Positions 17,931 to 26,778 of a stretch of DNA of 47,426 nt are shown here, in pieces. The notes under the pieces are model-generated. The model did no database searches. It was not told the DNA's origin and saw nothing but the letters and a program-made list of their open reading frames with translations. A program made the position numbers and the translations under genes. How positions within the stretch are numbered: position 1 is the first letter of the stretch; the number at the start of each line of letters is the position of its first letter. Source of the stretch: Bacillus bingmayongensis (GTDB lineage Bacteria; Bacillota; Bacilli; Bacillales; Bacillaceae_G); the NCBI RefSeq assembly GCF_000299035.1, contig NZ_AKCS01000026.1, positions 1 through 47,426 of the forward strand, given 5' to 3'.

Positions 17931-18780
17931 CAAAAATATTAGTTAGAAACATAGAGTAGCAATTTTCTCTTGATTTCTATCTTATGAAGCTAAGCCAAAC
18001 AATTTATGAATAAATTCTTTCTGGTTTTGGACAGACTTGCCCGGTAAAACAAGTTGCCCCTTTTTCATCATATGCATGGCTTCAACACCACTCAATATAG
18101 AGATTGCTGTTTTAAATGACTTTAATCCTAACATAGAACGAACTCGTTTTTTAATAAACCGGTGGTCTTGTTCCACTATATTATTGAGATATTTAACTTG
18201 CCTTAGTTGTATGCCTTCAGGCATATGTTTCTCTTCTTTCAACTCTTGAATCGCTACAGGATAGGCAAGGTTCTTATCTACAGTTATCACGCGAGGTTTA
18301 GAAACATACGAAAAAGCCAAGGCTTTCTTGAAAAAGCGCTTGGCTGCTTGCTTATCTCTTGATTTACTTAGATAAAAATCAATTGTATTCCCTTCTGAAT
18401 CAACTGCACGATATAAGTACATCCATTGACCTTTTACTTTAATATAAGTTTCATCGACTCTCCACGAATCATTTGTTAATTTAAGATGATGTCGTACTTT
18501 CTCTTCTAATTGAGGTCCATATTGATGAACCCAACGCATAATCGTTGTGTGAGCCATAGATAAGCCGCGTTCCTCCATCATTTCCACCAAATCACGAAAA
18601 CTGAGGCTGTACCGTAGGTACCATCTAACCGTTAACAAAATAATGTCAGGCTGATAATGCTTCCATTTGAACAAATGTTGTTTTTCCATACCGATCACAC
18701 ACCTTTATAGAGTAATAGTATCAGTATGTCCAAGATTTGGAGATTATTTGCAAGAGCTTTAAAGTTTTTGCACCAGAACC
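17931..18780 (-). mobile_element. IS6-family element, 850 bp (inverted, complete)
   Basis: Ends GGTTCTGGTGCAAAAA at the left and the complement of GGTTCTGGTGCAAAAACTTT at the right. It holds one full transposase on the minus strand. It abuts and truncates a sister copy in the opposite orientation. Flanking 8-mers do not match. Confidence 0.9.
17982..18698 (-). CDS. IS6-family transposase
   Basis: 238 residues with DDE residues all visible: D in RVDETYIKVKGQW, D in ITVDKNLAYPVA and E in VEQDHRFIKKR. Full length for the IS240-like branch of IS6. Closely related to 39935..40651 and to the truncated 17580 copy. Confidence 0.93.
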   Translation of the reverse strand: MIGMEKQHLFKWKHYQPDIILLTVRWYLRYSLSFRDLVEMMEERGLSMAHTTIMRWVHQYGPQLEEKVRHHLKLTNDSWRVDETYIKVKGQWMYLYRAVDSEGNTIDFYLSKSRDKQAAKRFFKKALAFSYVSKPRVITVDKNLAYPVAIQELKEEKHMPEGIQLRQVKYLNNIVEQDHRFIKKRVRSMLGLKSFKTAISILSGVEAMHMMKKGQLVLPGKSVQNQKEFIHKLFGLAS

Positions 18781-18792
18781 AAAAATATAATA

Positions 18793-18812
18793 AGCTGCCC
18801 ATATGGACAGCT
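18793..18812 (-). terminator. Terminator of HAD gene
   Basis: Near-perfect inverted repeat AGCTGTCCATATGGGCAGCT on the minus strand, then TTATTATATTTTT. It lies 28 bases past the HAD gene stop. Confidence 0.6.
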
Positions 18813-18840
18813 CCTTTACATAATTCTCGAAAAGTGGAAG

Positions 18841-19506
18841 TTAAATTGTTGTACGAGTTAACAAAATACTTTCTATACCCTTAACATTATCAACAATACA
18901 TGTAGGATTGGATTGATTTAATTCTTCCAATGAACCATAGCCATATGTAACTGCGATAGAATCAATACCTGTATTGTTTGCACCAATTATATCGTGCTTA
19001 CGGTCGCCAATCATAACGAAATCGCTATGTTTATATTCGTGATATTTATCAAGTATGTACTGAATGATTTCAGTTTTTGAGCTTCGGGTTCCATCAAGAT
19101 TACTTCCCACCACATGATCAAAATAACAGTCTATTTTAAAGTATTCTAATATCTTTTCTGAGAACACAGTAGGCTTAGAAGTTGCTACGACTAAGATATA
19201 CCCCTGCTTTTTCAAAGTATCTAAGAGTGAAGGAATATCAGTATATAATTTATTCTCGAACATCCCTTCTTTTTTAAACCTTTCTCTGTAAAAACCAATT
19301 GCTTGTTTTACCTCCTCAGTATTGAAACCGTAATACATAGCAAACGATTCTTGTAATGGTGGTCCAATGAAACAATCAAGTTTATTAAGGTTAGGCTCTA
19401 GAATACCCATCTTTTCAAGTGCGAATTGAACTGATTTGGTTATCCCTATCTTAGGATCAGACAGTGTCCCATCCAAATCAAATAAAATTATCTTGTATTC
19501 TTTCAA
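18841..19506 (-). CDS. HAD-family phosphatase (phosphoglycolate phosphatase-like)
   Basis: About 222 residues. HAD motif I DLDGTLSD lies near residue 10 (nucleophile Asp and acid/base Asp both present), a cap of Gph/PpaX type follows, motif II is VVATSKPT and motif III/IV is VMIGDRKHDIIGA. It hydrolyses a small phosphate ester; the true substrate cannot be told. The frame runs up to an ATG at 19530, but AAGGGAGA overlaps those codons and sits 6 bases before TTG at 19506, so I take the TTG. It stands alone beside IS6. Confidence 0.85.
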   Translation of the reverse strand: MKEYKIILFDLDGTLSDPKIGITKSVQFALEKMGILEPNLNKLDCFIGPPLQESFAMYYGFNTEEVKQAIGFYRERFKKEGMFENKLYTDIPSLLDTLKKQGYILVVATSKPTVFSEKILEYFKIDCYFDHVVGSNLDGTRSSKTEIIQYILDKYHEYKHSDFVMIGDRKHDIIGANNTGIDSIAVTYGYGSLEELNQSNPTCIVDNVKGIESILLTRTTI

Positions 19507-19658
19507 ACTAATCTCCCTTTCTGCATGCAATATTTATCCTATCCCACCTCATAGTATCATACTGGATATCTATTGATTACTTGCAAATTTCTATATGTAT
19601 ACCCTATACACACTTGGTTTACATAAACTCACTTATCAGTAGTCACTGTATCTAGAAA

Positions 19659-19690
19659 AAACCCCTTCAATTTACTTACTGAAGGGGTTT
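19659..19690 (-). terminator. Terminator of the small lipoprotein gene
   Basis: AAACCCCTTCA / TGAAGGGGTTT, a perfect 11-bp stem with a 10-base loop, about 75 bases past the lipoprotein stop. Confidence 0.75.
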
Positions 19691-19763
19691 CGTATTTACA
19701 TAATTGTCGTTAGTGGAAGTCATGATTTATTAAGTAATAGTTCTAGTGTTCTTGTATCACTAC

Positions 19764-19985
19764 TTATGTACAACAATATGTAGCATCGCTAAAGGCATCT
19801 TCAGGGATATATACTTTACCATCTTTTATTTCATACGGAATGTTATTTCTTTTTAGTTTAGCTGTATCAACAGTATCAACAGTGCTACCCCACTGTTCTA
19901 AGTTACTGTTGTACTTTTGACAAGCAGGTAACACTAAAAGAGCTGTAAAACATAAAAGTAGATTTCTAAAACGATGTTTTTTCAT
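19764..19985 (-). CDS. Small lipoprotein, unknown function
   Basis: 73 residues. A basic start (MKKHRFRN), hydrophobic stretch and lipobox LVLPAC give a lipid-modified Cys near residue 21. The mature part is short and ends KVYIPEDAFSDATYCCT with a terminal Cys-Cys. AGAGGAGG sits 7 bases before the ATG at 19985, so the longer frame starting at 20075 is not used. Divergent from the cupin remnant. I do not recognise a family. Confidence 0.7.
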   Translation of the reverse strand: MKKHRFRNLLLCFTALLVLPACQKYNSNLEQWGSTVDTVDTAKLKRNNIPYEIKDGKVYIPEDAFSDATYCCT

Positions 19986-20185
19986 AATAATCCTCCTCTT
20001 CCTTGATTGTATCATTCGGGAGAAGTGATTTGTCATGAAAATTGGATGTATATTCCATACACAGCCGGTTAACATAACGTCCTATTATTGGAAGGGATTT
20101 ATTGTAAAAAAACTTCTTGAAAGTTATAGTTGTATTATTGGTTTTTACATAATTATCTGATAACAACGAAAGGATATTGATAAAA

Positions 20186-20401
20186 ATGAAAATTAGTAAA
20201 CAAAGTGCAGAACATTATAGGGGAGATAAATGCGATGGATGGCGTTTAGTAAACCAAAATGATTTAAGTGTTATTCACGAACGGATGCCACCTAATACCT
20301 CCGAAGTACGTCATTATCATACAAAATCTCGGCAATTTTTCTTTGTATTAATCGGTACGGCTACACTAGAGATAGATGGGCAATTAGAAAATATAGCGCC
20401 C
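20186..20401 (+). pseudogene. Cupin-domain protein cut by IS6
   Basis: 72 codons of a small cupin: RHYHTKSRQFFFVLIGTATL carries the metal-binding H..H pattern, and IDGQLENIAPGS begins the second cupin strand pair. It is interrupted by the IS6 end GGTTCTGTTGC at 20402, so the second cupin motif is lost. No remainder is found beyond 21210. Start taken at ATG 20186 with AAAGGA upstream; a TTG three codons earlier is possible. Confidence 0.8.
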
Positions 20402-21210
20402 GGTTCTGTTGCAAAGTTTGAAAAAAGCATAAACAGGTTGGTAAATGAGGAACAATGTTTAGGAAATAGCTAGTAATTGTTGAAGTTCATTGTACGTTGA
20501 AAAGGCGGAGTCTCTTTGAAGACTTCGCCTTTGTTTATATAGGGCATGAATGGTCTCGATACTTTTTATCGTACGTGAAGCATGACGAAGATTTTGAAAT
20601 CCTGCGGATTTGACAAAACGTCTCTTTACATGCCTATGATCCTGTTCAATAAGATTGTTTAAATGTTTGATTGTACGATGGATTGTAGTTTGATAAAATC
20701 CTTGTTTTCTTAATTTGTTAAATGCGCAAAGTAATGCCGGCGCTTTGTCTGTAGTGAGAACCGTTGGTTCTCCAAAATGTTTTACTAATCTTTTCATGAA
20801 AGCATAGGCAGCCTGATGATCCCGTTTTTTACGAAGTTGAATATCCAATGTGTGTCCATCTTTATCAATTGCACGATAGAGATAACGCCATTCTCCCTTA
20901 ACTTTGATATAAGTCTCATCCAAATGCCAAGATAAGCGTGCAGATTTATTTTTCACTTTCCAAATTTGATAGATGAGATTGCCATATTCATGAACCCATC
21001 GCATGATGGTTGTTGGGTGAACTGAAATACCACGTTCTTTCAGGATTTCAGATACATCGCGATAACTTAAAGAAAAACGGCAGTAGTAGCCGACAGCTAC
21101 TAAAATAATATCTTTCTTGAATTGTTTTCCTTTAAAATACCTCATGTCTGATTCTCCTAAATCTTGTTTTCTAGAGTGTATCTTCATGTAGAAAACTTTG
21201 CAACAGAACC
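20402..21210 (-). mobile_element. IS6-family element, 809 bp (copy 2)
   Basis: Ends GGTTCTGTTGCAAAGTTT and its complement. Same type, length and direction as 10213..11021. The two copies bracket the 9.4-kb protease to cupin segment. Flanks TAGCGCCC and ATAAATAC are not a duplication. Confidence 0.9.
20459..21145 (-). CDS. IS6-family transposase
   Basis: 228 residues starting MRYFKGKQFKKD at ATG 21145 with AGGAGA 7 bases upstream; the frame is open further to 21187 but without a site. DDE residues lie in LDETYIKVKGEW, TTDKAPALL and IEQDHRHVKRR. Full length. Confidence 0.92.
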   Translation of the reverse strand: MRYFKGKQFKKDIILVAVGYYCRFSLSYRDVSEILKERGISVHPTTIMRWVHEYGNLIYQIWKVKNKSARLSWHLDETYIKVKGEWRYLYRAIDKDGHTLDIQLRKKRDHQAAYAFMKRLVKHFGEPTVLTTDKAPALLCAFNKLRKQGFYQTTIHRTIKHLNNLIEQDHRHVKRRFVKSAGFQNLRHASRTIKSIETIHALYKQRRSLQRDSAFSTYNELQQLLAIS

Positions 21211-21382
21211 ATAAATACTAATAGCTTACAAATATCAGTTTTCCAAGAAACCTTCACTTCAAAAAAACAAAAAGATGTTAAGTGAGAAATAATTCACTAA
21301 ATATCAATGTCTTGTAAACAATTTTACTGATTACAGCACGATAATTAGCATTAACATATCAACTGGAGTTAGTATAGTCATA
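21211..21382. other. AT-rich repeat zone left of IS3
   Basis: 170 bases with words such as ATGTTAAG, AATGTCTTGTAAACA and CATTAACATATCAACTGG that recur in the larger gene-free zone at 22598..24553. The IS3 element apparently landed inside this zone. No gene. Confidence 0.5.
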
Positions 21383-21435
21383 TGGACACAACTTAGTTAA
21401 GTCCTTACAATGGATTTCAAGGAGGAAGTGTCCGT

Positions 21436-21702
21436 ATGGCAAACAAGAAATTTAATGCAGAATTTAAAAAGATGGTTGTTGAATTATATCATTCAGAACG
21501 ATCTGTGAAAGAACTAAGCAGCGAGTATGGTGTATCAGAAGTAACAATTTATAAATGGATTAAAAAATATTCTCCTATCACAACGATTGATGAGGAAGAA
21601 ATGACACTAGAAGATCTGAAACAAATGCAGAAAGAAATGCTTCGTCTGAAAGAGGAAAATGAGATTTTAAAAAAGGCTATGGCCATATTCGCAAAAAAAT
21701 AA
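21436..21702 (+). CDS. IS3-family OrfA
   Basis: 88 residues: helix-turn-helix (VKELSSEYGVSEVTIYKWIK) and a C-terminal leucine-zipper-like coiled coil (LKQMQKEMLRLKEENEILKK). It binds the element ends and regulates transposition. The stop lies right after a run of seven A (21693..21699), the site of -1 slippage into OrfB. Confidence 0.93.
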   Translation: MANKKFNAEFKKMVVELYHSERSVKELSSEYGVSEVTIYKWIKKYSPITTIDEEEMTLEDLKQMQKEMLRLKEENEILKKAMAIFAKK

Positions 21703-22577
21703 AAGATACAGAATTACATCAATTTATCGATTATCAAAAAGAAACATACTCTGTTCATATGATGTGCCAAACTCTTAGAATAGCGAGAAGTTCGTATTAC
21801 CAATCTCAGCGCAAAACAGGGTCAAAACGTAGTCGTGAAAATAAAGAATTAACCCAGAAAATTATACAAATTCATCAAGATAGTGAAGAACGTTACGGCG
21901 CACCTAAAATTCACCAAATACTATTGGAACAAGGATTACAACTAAGTATCAAGCGTGTACAACGGATTATGAAGAGAGAAAATATCCGTTCCAATATATT
22001 AAAAAAATACAAACCACATTCATCAAAATCAACTGTAGAAGAACGTACAAATCTATTAGAACAGGACTTCTCCACAACGACAATAAATGAAAAGTGGGTT
22101 GCGGATATTACCTATATTCACACAAAAAAAGATGGCTGGTGTTACTTGGCATCTGTGATGGATTTGTATTCTAAGAAAATTATTGGTTATTCATTTTCAC
22201 GAAATATGACAACGAACCTTGTAGTAAAAGCATTAGAAAACGCTTACTATACACAAAAGCCATCAGAAGGTCTCATTCTACATACTGACTTAGGAACACA
22301 ATATACCAGTCAAGAATTTCAAACCTTACTCGCGAATTACAACATAAAACCCTCTTTCAGTAAGAAAGGCTGTCCATATGACAACGCTTGTATCGAGTCA
22401 TTTCACGCCATTTTAAAGAAAGAAGAAGTATATAGAACACAATATGTCACATTTGAACAAGCAAATCTAGCCCTATTTCAATACATTGAGGGATTTTATA
22501 ACCGCAAGCGAATTCATAGTAGTATTGGTTATAAAACTCCCCAAGCAATAGAAGATCTGGCTAAAAAAGTAGCATAG
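21693..22577 (+). CDS. IS3-family OrfB (made by -1 frameshift)
   Basis: The frame is open from the A7 run, reading KIKDTELHQFIDYQKETYSV before the internal ATG at 21759, so the real product is an OrfAB fusion. The integrase core shows D in WVADITYIHT, D in LHTDLGTQYTS and E in NACIESFHAILKKE (DDE, 35 spacing). Full-length. Confidence 0.9.
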   Translation, partial: KKIKDTELHQFIDYQKETYSVHMMCQTLRIARSSYYQSQRKTGSKRSRENKELTQKIIQIHQDSEERYGAPKIHQILLEQGLQLSIKRVQRIMKRENIRSNILKKYKPHSSKSTVEERTNLLEQDFSTTTINEKWVADITYIHTKKDGWCYLASVMDLYSKKIIGYSFSRNMTTNLVVKALENAYYTQKPSEGLILHTDLGTQYTSQEFQTLLANYNIKPSFSKKGCPYDNACIESFHAILKKEEVYRTQYVTFEQANLALFQYIEGFYNRKRIHSSIGYKTPQAIEDLAKKVA

Positions 22578-23059
22578 ACTTAACTTTCTTGTGTCCAAGA
22601 TATTGACTCAAATCCAAACAGACATTAACATGTTAACGAAAACAAAGATATAAATGTTAATTTCATATCAACAGTAACTTAATTATTAAACTAATATTGA
22701 TTTAAAGTTAATGAATATATTAATAGGAGGATATTTTTCTCAACTCGTAATAAATCATAGGCCATTAGCACTGATCGAAAAAAACTATAAAACGAATAGC
22801 CCCTTGTAAAGTATATATATTTGTAAAAAAGTAAACACCTTCACAGATACTCTATAAATAATTCACTAAATAAAAAAGTGTTAACCATTCTCTACAAATA
22901 ACCTCTGGTAGATTACTGCTATTCGCTTAAATAAATTATAAAACGTACAAATCATTATCAAATACTGTTTTGAATCACTTTAAATTTTAATGAAAACTCA
23001 AGAATCAACTATATATAATTTCCACAGAACGAAAAACCTCGATATTTATACATTTATAA

Positions 23060-23160
23060 TTGATATAACATTAACAACTAAAGAGGCTTTCATTACTATA
23101 GTCAATGTCTTGTTAATATCAGTTCTATTACATATCAATTTCATATCTCATGTTAATGTC
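23060..23160 (+). repeat. 100-bp repeat unit 1
   Basis: Starts TTGATATAACATTAACAA, middle TATAGTCAATGTCTTGTTAA, end TCAATTTCATATCTCATGTT then AATGTC. Matches units at 23567 and 24335 at start, middle and end with a more variable spacer. Confidence 0.75.
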
Positions 23161-23566
23161 ATTCTTTCTAATGAACCTAAGTCATATATACAAAAGTAAA
23201 ATTCAATCCCCATGCTGAATAATATTTAGTACTCAATTGCGTAAAAATGCTTACCATACGCGAATATACTATTTATAAAATTTCACCTCTAACTTATCAA
23301 TGAAAGATTTTAGACGCACTGGATCGATTGTTTTTGACTGTGATAAGACATAATTTTACCAAGGAAGAAGACTATATTAGCAGCATAGCGATTCGTATCC
23401 AGCTTAATGTTATTACAAAGTTTTAATATCATTATATTTTACTTTCAAATCTCTATTTTTATTTTTATAAATACTGTACAGATCGTTTTGTTAATCTCAT
23501 AGTGACTTTAAGTCGTTTTACTAATACAAAATAAGCTCACTATCATCGATGTGCATATAGTTTTAG

Positions 23567-23666
23567 TTGATATAACATTAACAATGATAATATATTCTAT
23601 TTTTATAGTAATGTCTTATCGATGTATTCTTCATTACATGTCAATTTCATATTTCATGTTAATGTC
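23567..23666 (+). repeat. 100-bp repeat unit 2
   Basis: Same order of blocks as unit 1: TTGATATAACATTAACAA, then TATAGTAATGTCTTATCGAT, then TCAATTTCATATTTCATGTT and AATGTC. The 80 bases before it (GTTAATCTCATAG ... CACTATCAT) also match the bases before unit 3. Confidence 0.75.
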
Positions 23667-24334
23667 TGTTTTTGAAGGTGTTTAAGATAATAGAGAGCCC
23701 AAGTATCTAACATAGCAATCTCAATCCCTCTAATTTGCTTAAATCATCCTATAACCAACTGTTAAGTTCGCGCTATAAGCTAAACAATATCCATACTCAA
23801 TTACATATGAGCACGTATCTGTACATAAGCATAATATTTTGTACGTTTTATATAAGATTACTCGTGTTAAATTAGATTCATTAAACCAACTAAATTCTAT
23901 ATCATGACAAAATACTCTTGCAGGTTTATATAAAATAAACAATGAAACCAATATTAAAAATAACAGAGAAGAACATACTAGTAATACAAAGATTCATATC
24001 ACTTCTATAAGAATAACAGGGCTAGGTAAACATTAACTCTATTTAAAGGATCAATAACTTACTAGTATTATTAAGCTACTAGCATCATCATATTAGTAGT
24101 GTTGCCTTTTTCTATCTTTTTATACATTGAAATTGGAATTTAATAATCTACTTTTCTCATTTTCCACAGAACACAGTCATTATATCCTCATAATTTGTTT
24201 ACAAAACACTTATATTTCCTTATCATTAATAATAAGCAATATACTATGTTAATCTCATAGCAACTATAAGCCATATTTCTAGCACAAAATATACATACTA
24301 TCATTAATATAACATTGATATTTATATGTTTTTA

Positions 24335-24434
24335 GTCAACAAAACATTAACAATCTAAATAAATTGTAGATTTATAGTCAATGTTTTGTTAATACACTCT
24401 TGGTTATATGTTAATCTCACATTTCATGTAAATA
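24335..24434 (+). repeat. 100-bp repeat unit 3
   Basis: GTCAACAAAACATTAACAA, TATAGTCAATGTTTTGTTAA and TTAATCTCACATTTCATGTA in the same order and spacing as units 1 and 2, but more diverged. Confidence 0.65.
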
Positions 24435-24456
24435 CCTAAGTTAGTAGGTATTTACA
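24427..24456. promoter_or_regulatory. Perfect inverted repeat before tubY
   Basis: TGTAAATACCTA / TAGGTATTTACA with a 6-base loop, about 100 bases upstream of the tubY start. It could be an operator for the MerR-like TubY itself or a transcription stop for the repeat zone. Confidence 0.5.
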
Positions 24457-24553
24457 TTGATATTATCGAAATAACTATTAACATGTTAATTTCAGTCCAC
24501 ATGTTAATTTTAATTCAAGTGTGTATTGAATGTTTTTTCAAGGAGGTAGGACA

Positions 24554-25273
24554 ATGATTGATCAAAAAAGCGATGATGATATATTAAACGATAATGTTTT
24601 TGAGAAGGCATGGAGGATAACAGAATTCTCTAAATTAGTCGGACGTCACCATAATACAGTGTATAATTGGTTCAATATTTTAGAAGAAAAAGGGCTACAT
24701 GAAACTTTAAGAACCCATAACACAAACGAAAAGCTCTATAACACTTTAGATCTTGAAATCGCTCTTTTTATAAAACAAAAAAGAGATGAGAAGTGGTCTT
24801 TAGATGCTATTATTGAACTTTTACCACATCAATTTGATTTAAGACCAGTACCACTAGAGAATCAAGCAAATGAAGTATCTACCCAATTAAACCTTCAAGC
24901 AACTGCAGAAATCATTGAAAAAATGGTGAATAAGCAGATAGAAGAAAAAATAAAAACTATTGAGTCTCAGTATGAGGAGAAGATAGGAAATATATTAAAA
25001 CAGCTGCCACAACCTGAAGATGCAGAAACTTTAAAGATACGTCAACGTCAAGAAAGACTGGATAATTTCATTATTGAACATAGAACACGCCAGGAATTAA
25101 GAAAACAAGCAGAAAGCCTCTGGAATAGCAAACCTGATGAGGAACGTATTAAAAAGGTAGGATGGTTTAAAAAAGAAGAAGATTTAGCTAAAAAGCAACT
25201 CTTCATTGAGCAGTACATACATGATAATATCATTGATCATATGAAATCTCTCATGAATACGACGGTGGAATAA
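24554..25273 (+). CDS. tubY: TubY-like MerR/DUF3967 regulator of the tub partition cassette
   Basis: About 239 residues. An N-terminal MerR-like HTH spans about 16-80 (WRITEFSKLVGRHHNTVYNW), then a coiled coil (about 115-160), then a DUF3967-like C-terminal helical segment rich in W, K and R (about 170-235). TubY proteins of type III (tubulin-based) partition loci modulate tubRZ expression and TubZ assembly. AAGGAGG lies 8 bases before ATG 24554. The gene converges on tubZ and shares its terminator with it. Confidence 0.8.
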   Translation: MIDQKSDDDILNDNVFEKAWRITEFSKLVGRHHNTVYNWFNILEEKGLHETLRTHNTNEKLYNTLDLEIALFIKQKRDEKWSLDAIIELLPHQFDLRPVPLENQANEVSTQLNLQATAEIIEKMVNKQIEEKIKTIESQYEEKIGNILKQLPQPEDAETLKIRQRQERLDNFIIEHRTRQELRKQAESLWNSKPDEERIKKVGWFKKEEDLAKKQLFIEQYIHDNIIDHMKSLMNTTVE

Positions 25274-25307
25274 CAAAAAGTCTGGAGCTTGCTCCAGACT
25301 TTTTGTT
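25272..25307. terminator. Shared bidirectional terminator of tubY and tubZ
   Basis: Perfect 17-bp stem AACAAAAAGTCTGGAGC with its complement and a TT centre. It overlaps the stop codons of both convergent genes, so the two transcripts end on the same hairpin. Confidence 0.9.
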
Positions 25308-26760
25308 ATTTTGTAGTACCAAACATCTTATCTGGATCTAAAAAGTCAGCTAATTCAGCATCTTCATTGGCTCCAGCTTCTGTATTTTCTTCGTCACTAC
25401 CCATATCGATAAAATCACCAAAGGCAAAACCTAAGTCCTCATCCTCATCAATACTTTCTATCGTACTAATTTGAGACTTTTTATACTGAATTTGACTTTG
25501 CTTCTCTTTAAATTCATTAAATTCTTCAACTAATCCCTTAGATAATCTTGATGGTAATGCATCAGTTTTATAAAACGTATATACACTTCCCAAGAAATCA
25601 TTCTTACTTACTAAATATCCATTAAAAACAGTACCGTTTATAGGTAAATTATTTGAAACTTCTACTTTAGCATCATCCATGAAGGAATCATCAATGTTTT
25701 TTTGTTCATCTAGGATAGCAAGCATACCAAAATGGTGTACTTTTGATGCATCAACAGAACCATCGTTATTCTTTTTCATCAAATCAATTGGATGATGGAA
25801 AGAGCTTCCTCTTAATGATTCTTGAAACATTTCTACAATTGCATGGCTATTTTCAATCTGGTTCATATTACGCGAAACCTTATTAATTACTAAACAACCT
25901 GTTTTCTCAAGTAAAATACGTTTAAAGTCTTGAGAATCAAGTATTACAGATGTTCCAGAACCATTTGCAGCTGTATTTAATTCATGAATAATTTCACTAA
26001 TGCGTTGATTTGCATAATCACGTGCATTGGCAATACCTTTTTTCTCATTTTCATTTAGCTCTTTAAATTCATCATAAAAGTGCTGATTATCAGCAAATAC
26101 TACAAATGCTACACCTTTTGATTTATCATTAGCTAATTTCCAAATCTCCTGAGAAAACTTATTAACTTGTCTTAGTACATCCGGTCCATCTGCTCTTACT
26201 GGAAGTGTTACAACAATCCCCATTTTAATAAAATCTTTACGCTCAATAGCATTTTCAAAAGCGATTCTCGCAAATTTTGCTTGATTTGCTTTTATCTCTG
26301 CCATAGGGTATTGTTGTGCAACTTTTTGTAATTCCTGTCTAATTACAGGCTTGTTATGAAAAGCAGAAAACTCTTCAATCGCCTTAATGATTGTAGAAGT
26401 TCCTGTTCCTCCACCTAGGCCTGCAAAGAATAACACAAGTTCATCAGATGGTCTTACACGTTCCGTGATAAATTCTTTTAATTTTTCTTTTGCCTCATCA
26501 TTTGAATCAAGTACCTTTACTGCACGCTCAGGATTTTTACCTAAACCACCTAATTTGAGTGACACTTGGTTGCTTTTTGGTACATTTTTTAGTTCTGCTA
26601 GATCTCCATCATTACTGTTTAATGCTAAGCAGTTATATACTGATGTTCCATCTGTATGTTTATATTCAGCAAATTTATCTACCATTCTAGTACCAGCCTG
26701 ACCAAAACCAACCATCGTCATCTTAACTGCTACTTCATTCTTCAAGAAATTTTTCGCCAT
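25306..26760 (-). CDS. tubZ: TubZ, plasmid-segregating tubulin/FtsZ-like GTPase
   Basis: 484 residues, the same size as pBtoxis TubZ. The tubulin/FtsZ GTP-binding loop GGGTGTS is at 116-122 (LVLFFAGLGGGTGTSTIIKA) and the N-terminal nucleotide loop is GFGQAGTRM. Later segments fit the GTPase activation domain. The C-terminus ends in an acidic, disordered tail (DLGFAFGDFIDMGSDEENTE...). TubZ forms treadmilling filaments that pull TubR-bound plasmid DNA to the cell poles. The pXO1 homologue (RepX) is also needed for replication. AAGGAGAG lies before ATG. Transcribed with tubR. Confidence 0.95.
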   Translation of the reverse strand: MAKNFLKNEVAVKMTMVGFGQAGTRMVDKFAEYKHTDGTSVYNCLALNSNDGDLAELKNVPKSNQVSLKLGGLGKNPERAVKVLDSNDEAKEKLKEFITERVRPSDELVLFFAGLGGGTGTSTIIKAIEEFSAFHNKPVIRQELQKVAQQYPMAEIKANQAKFARIAFENAIERKDFIKMGIVVTLPVRADGPDVLRQVNKFSQEIWKLANDKSKGVAFVVFADNQHFYDEFKELNENEKKGIANARDYANQRISEIIHELNTAANGSGTSVILDSQDFKRILLEKTGCLVINKVSRNMNQIENSHAIVEMFQESLRGSSFHHPIDLMKKNNDGSVDASKVHHFGMLAILDEQKNIDDSFMDDAKVEVSNNLPINGTVFNGYLVSKNDFLGSVYTFYKTDALPSRLSKGLVEEFNEFKEKQSQIQYKKSQISTIESIDEDEDLGFAFGDFIDMGSDEENTEAGANEDAELADFLDPDKMFGTTK

Positions 26761-26778
26761 TATTTTATCTCTCCTTAT

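Larger units (their letters stand above)
21383..22597 (+). mobile_element. IS3-family element, 1215 bp
   Basis: Left end TGGACACAACTTAGTTAAGTC, right end the complement of TGGACACAAGAAAGTTAAGTC (a few mismatches). Two overlapping frames (orfA, orfB) are joined by a slippery A7 run. Ends and open frames are intact, so it is probably functional. No clear 3-4 bp target duplication. Confidence 0.92.
22598..24553. other. Gene-free AT-rich repeat zone upstream of tubY
   Basis: Nearly 2 kb without a credible gene. It is crowded with GTTAATNTCA/TGANATTAAC words, including CATGTTAAT (22629, 23150, 23657, 24482, 24500), GTTAATCTCATAG (23491, 24249) and AACATTAACAA (23067, 23575, 24343). Three degenerate 100-bp units are listed separately. 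Placement beside tubYZR suggests a partition or replication site, but TubR binding sites are not provable here. Confidence 0.6.

Noticed and set aside
22990-23199. 69-codon plus-strand frame in the repeat zone
   Set aside because: No ribosome site, AT-driven composition, and it overlaps repeat unit 1.
23739-23951. 70-codon minus-strand frame in the repeat zone
   Set aside because: No ribosome site and no recognisable protein character; likely chance.
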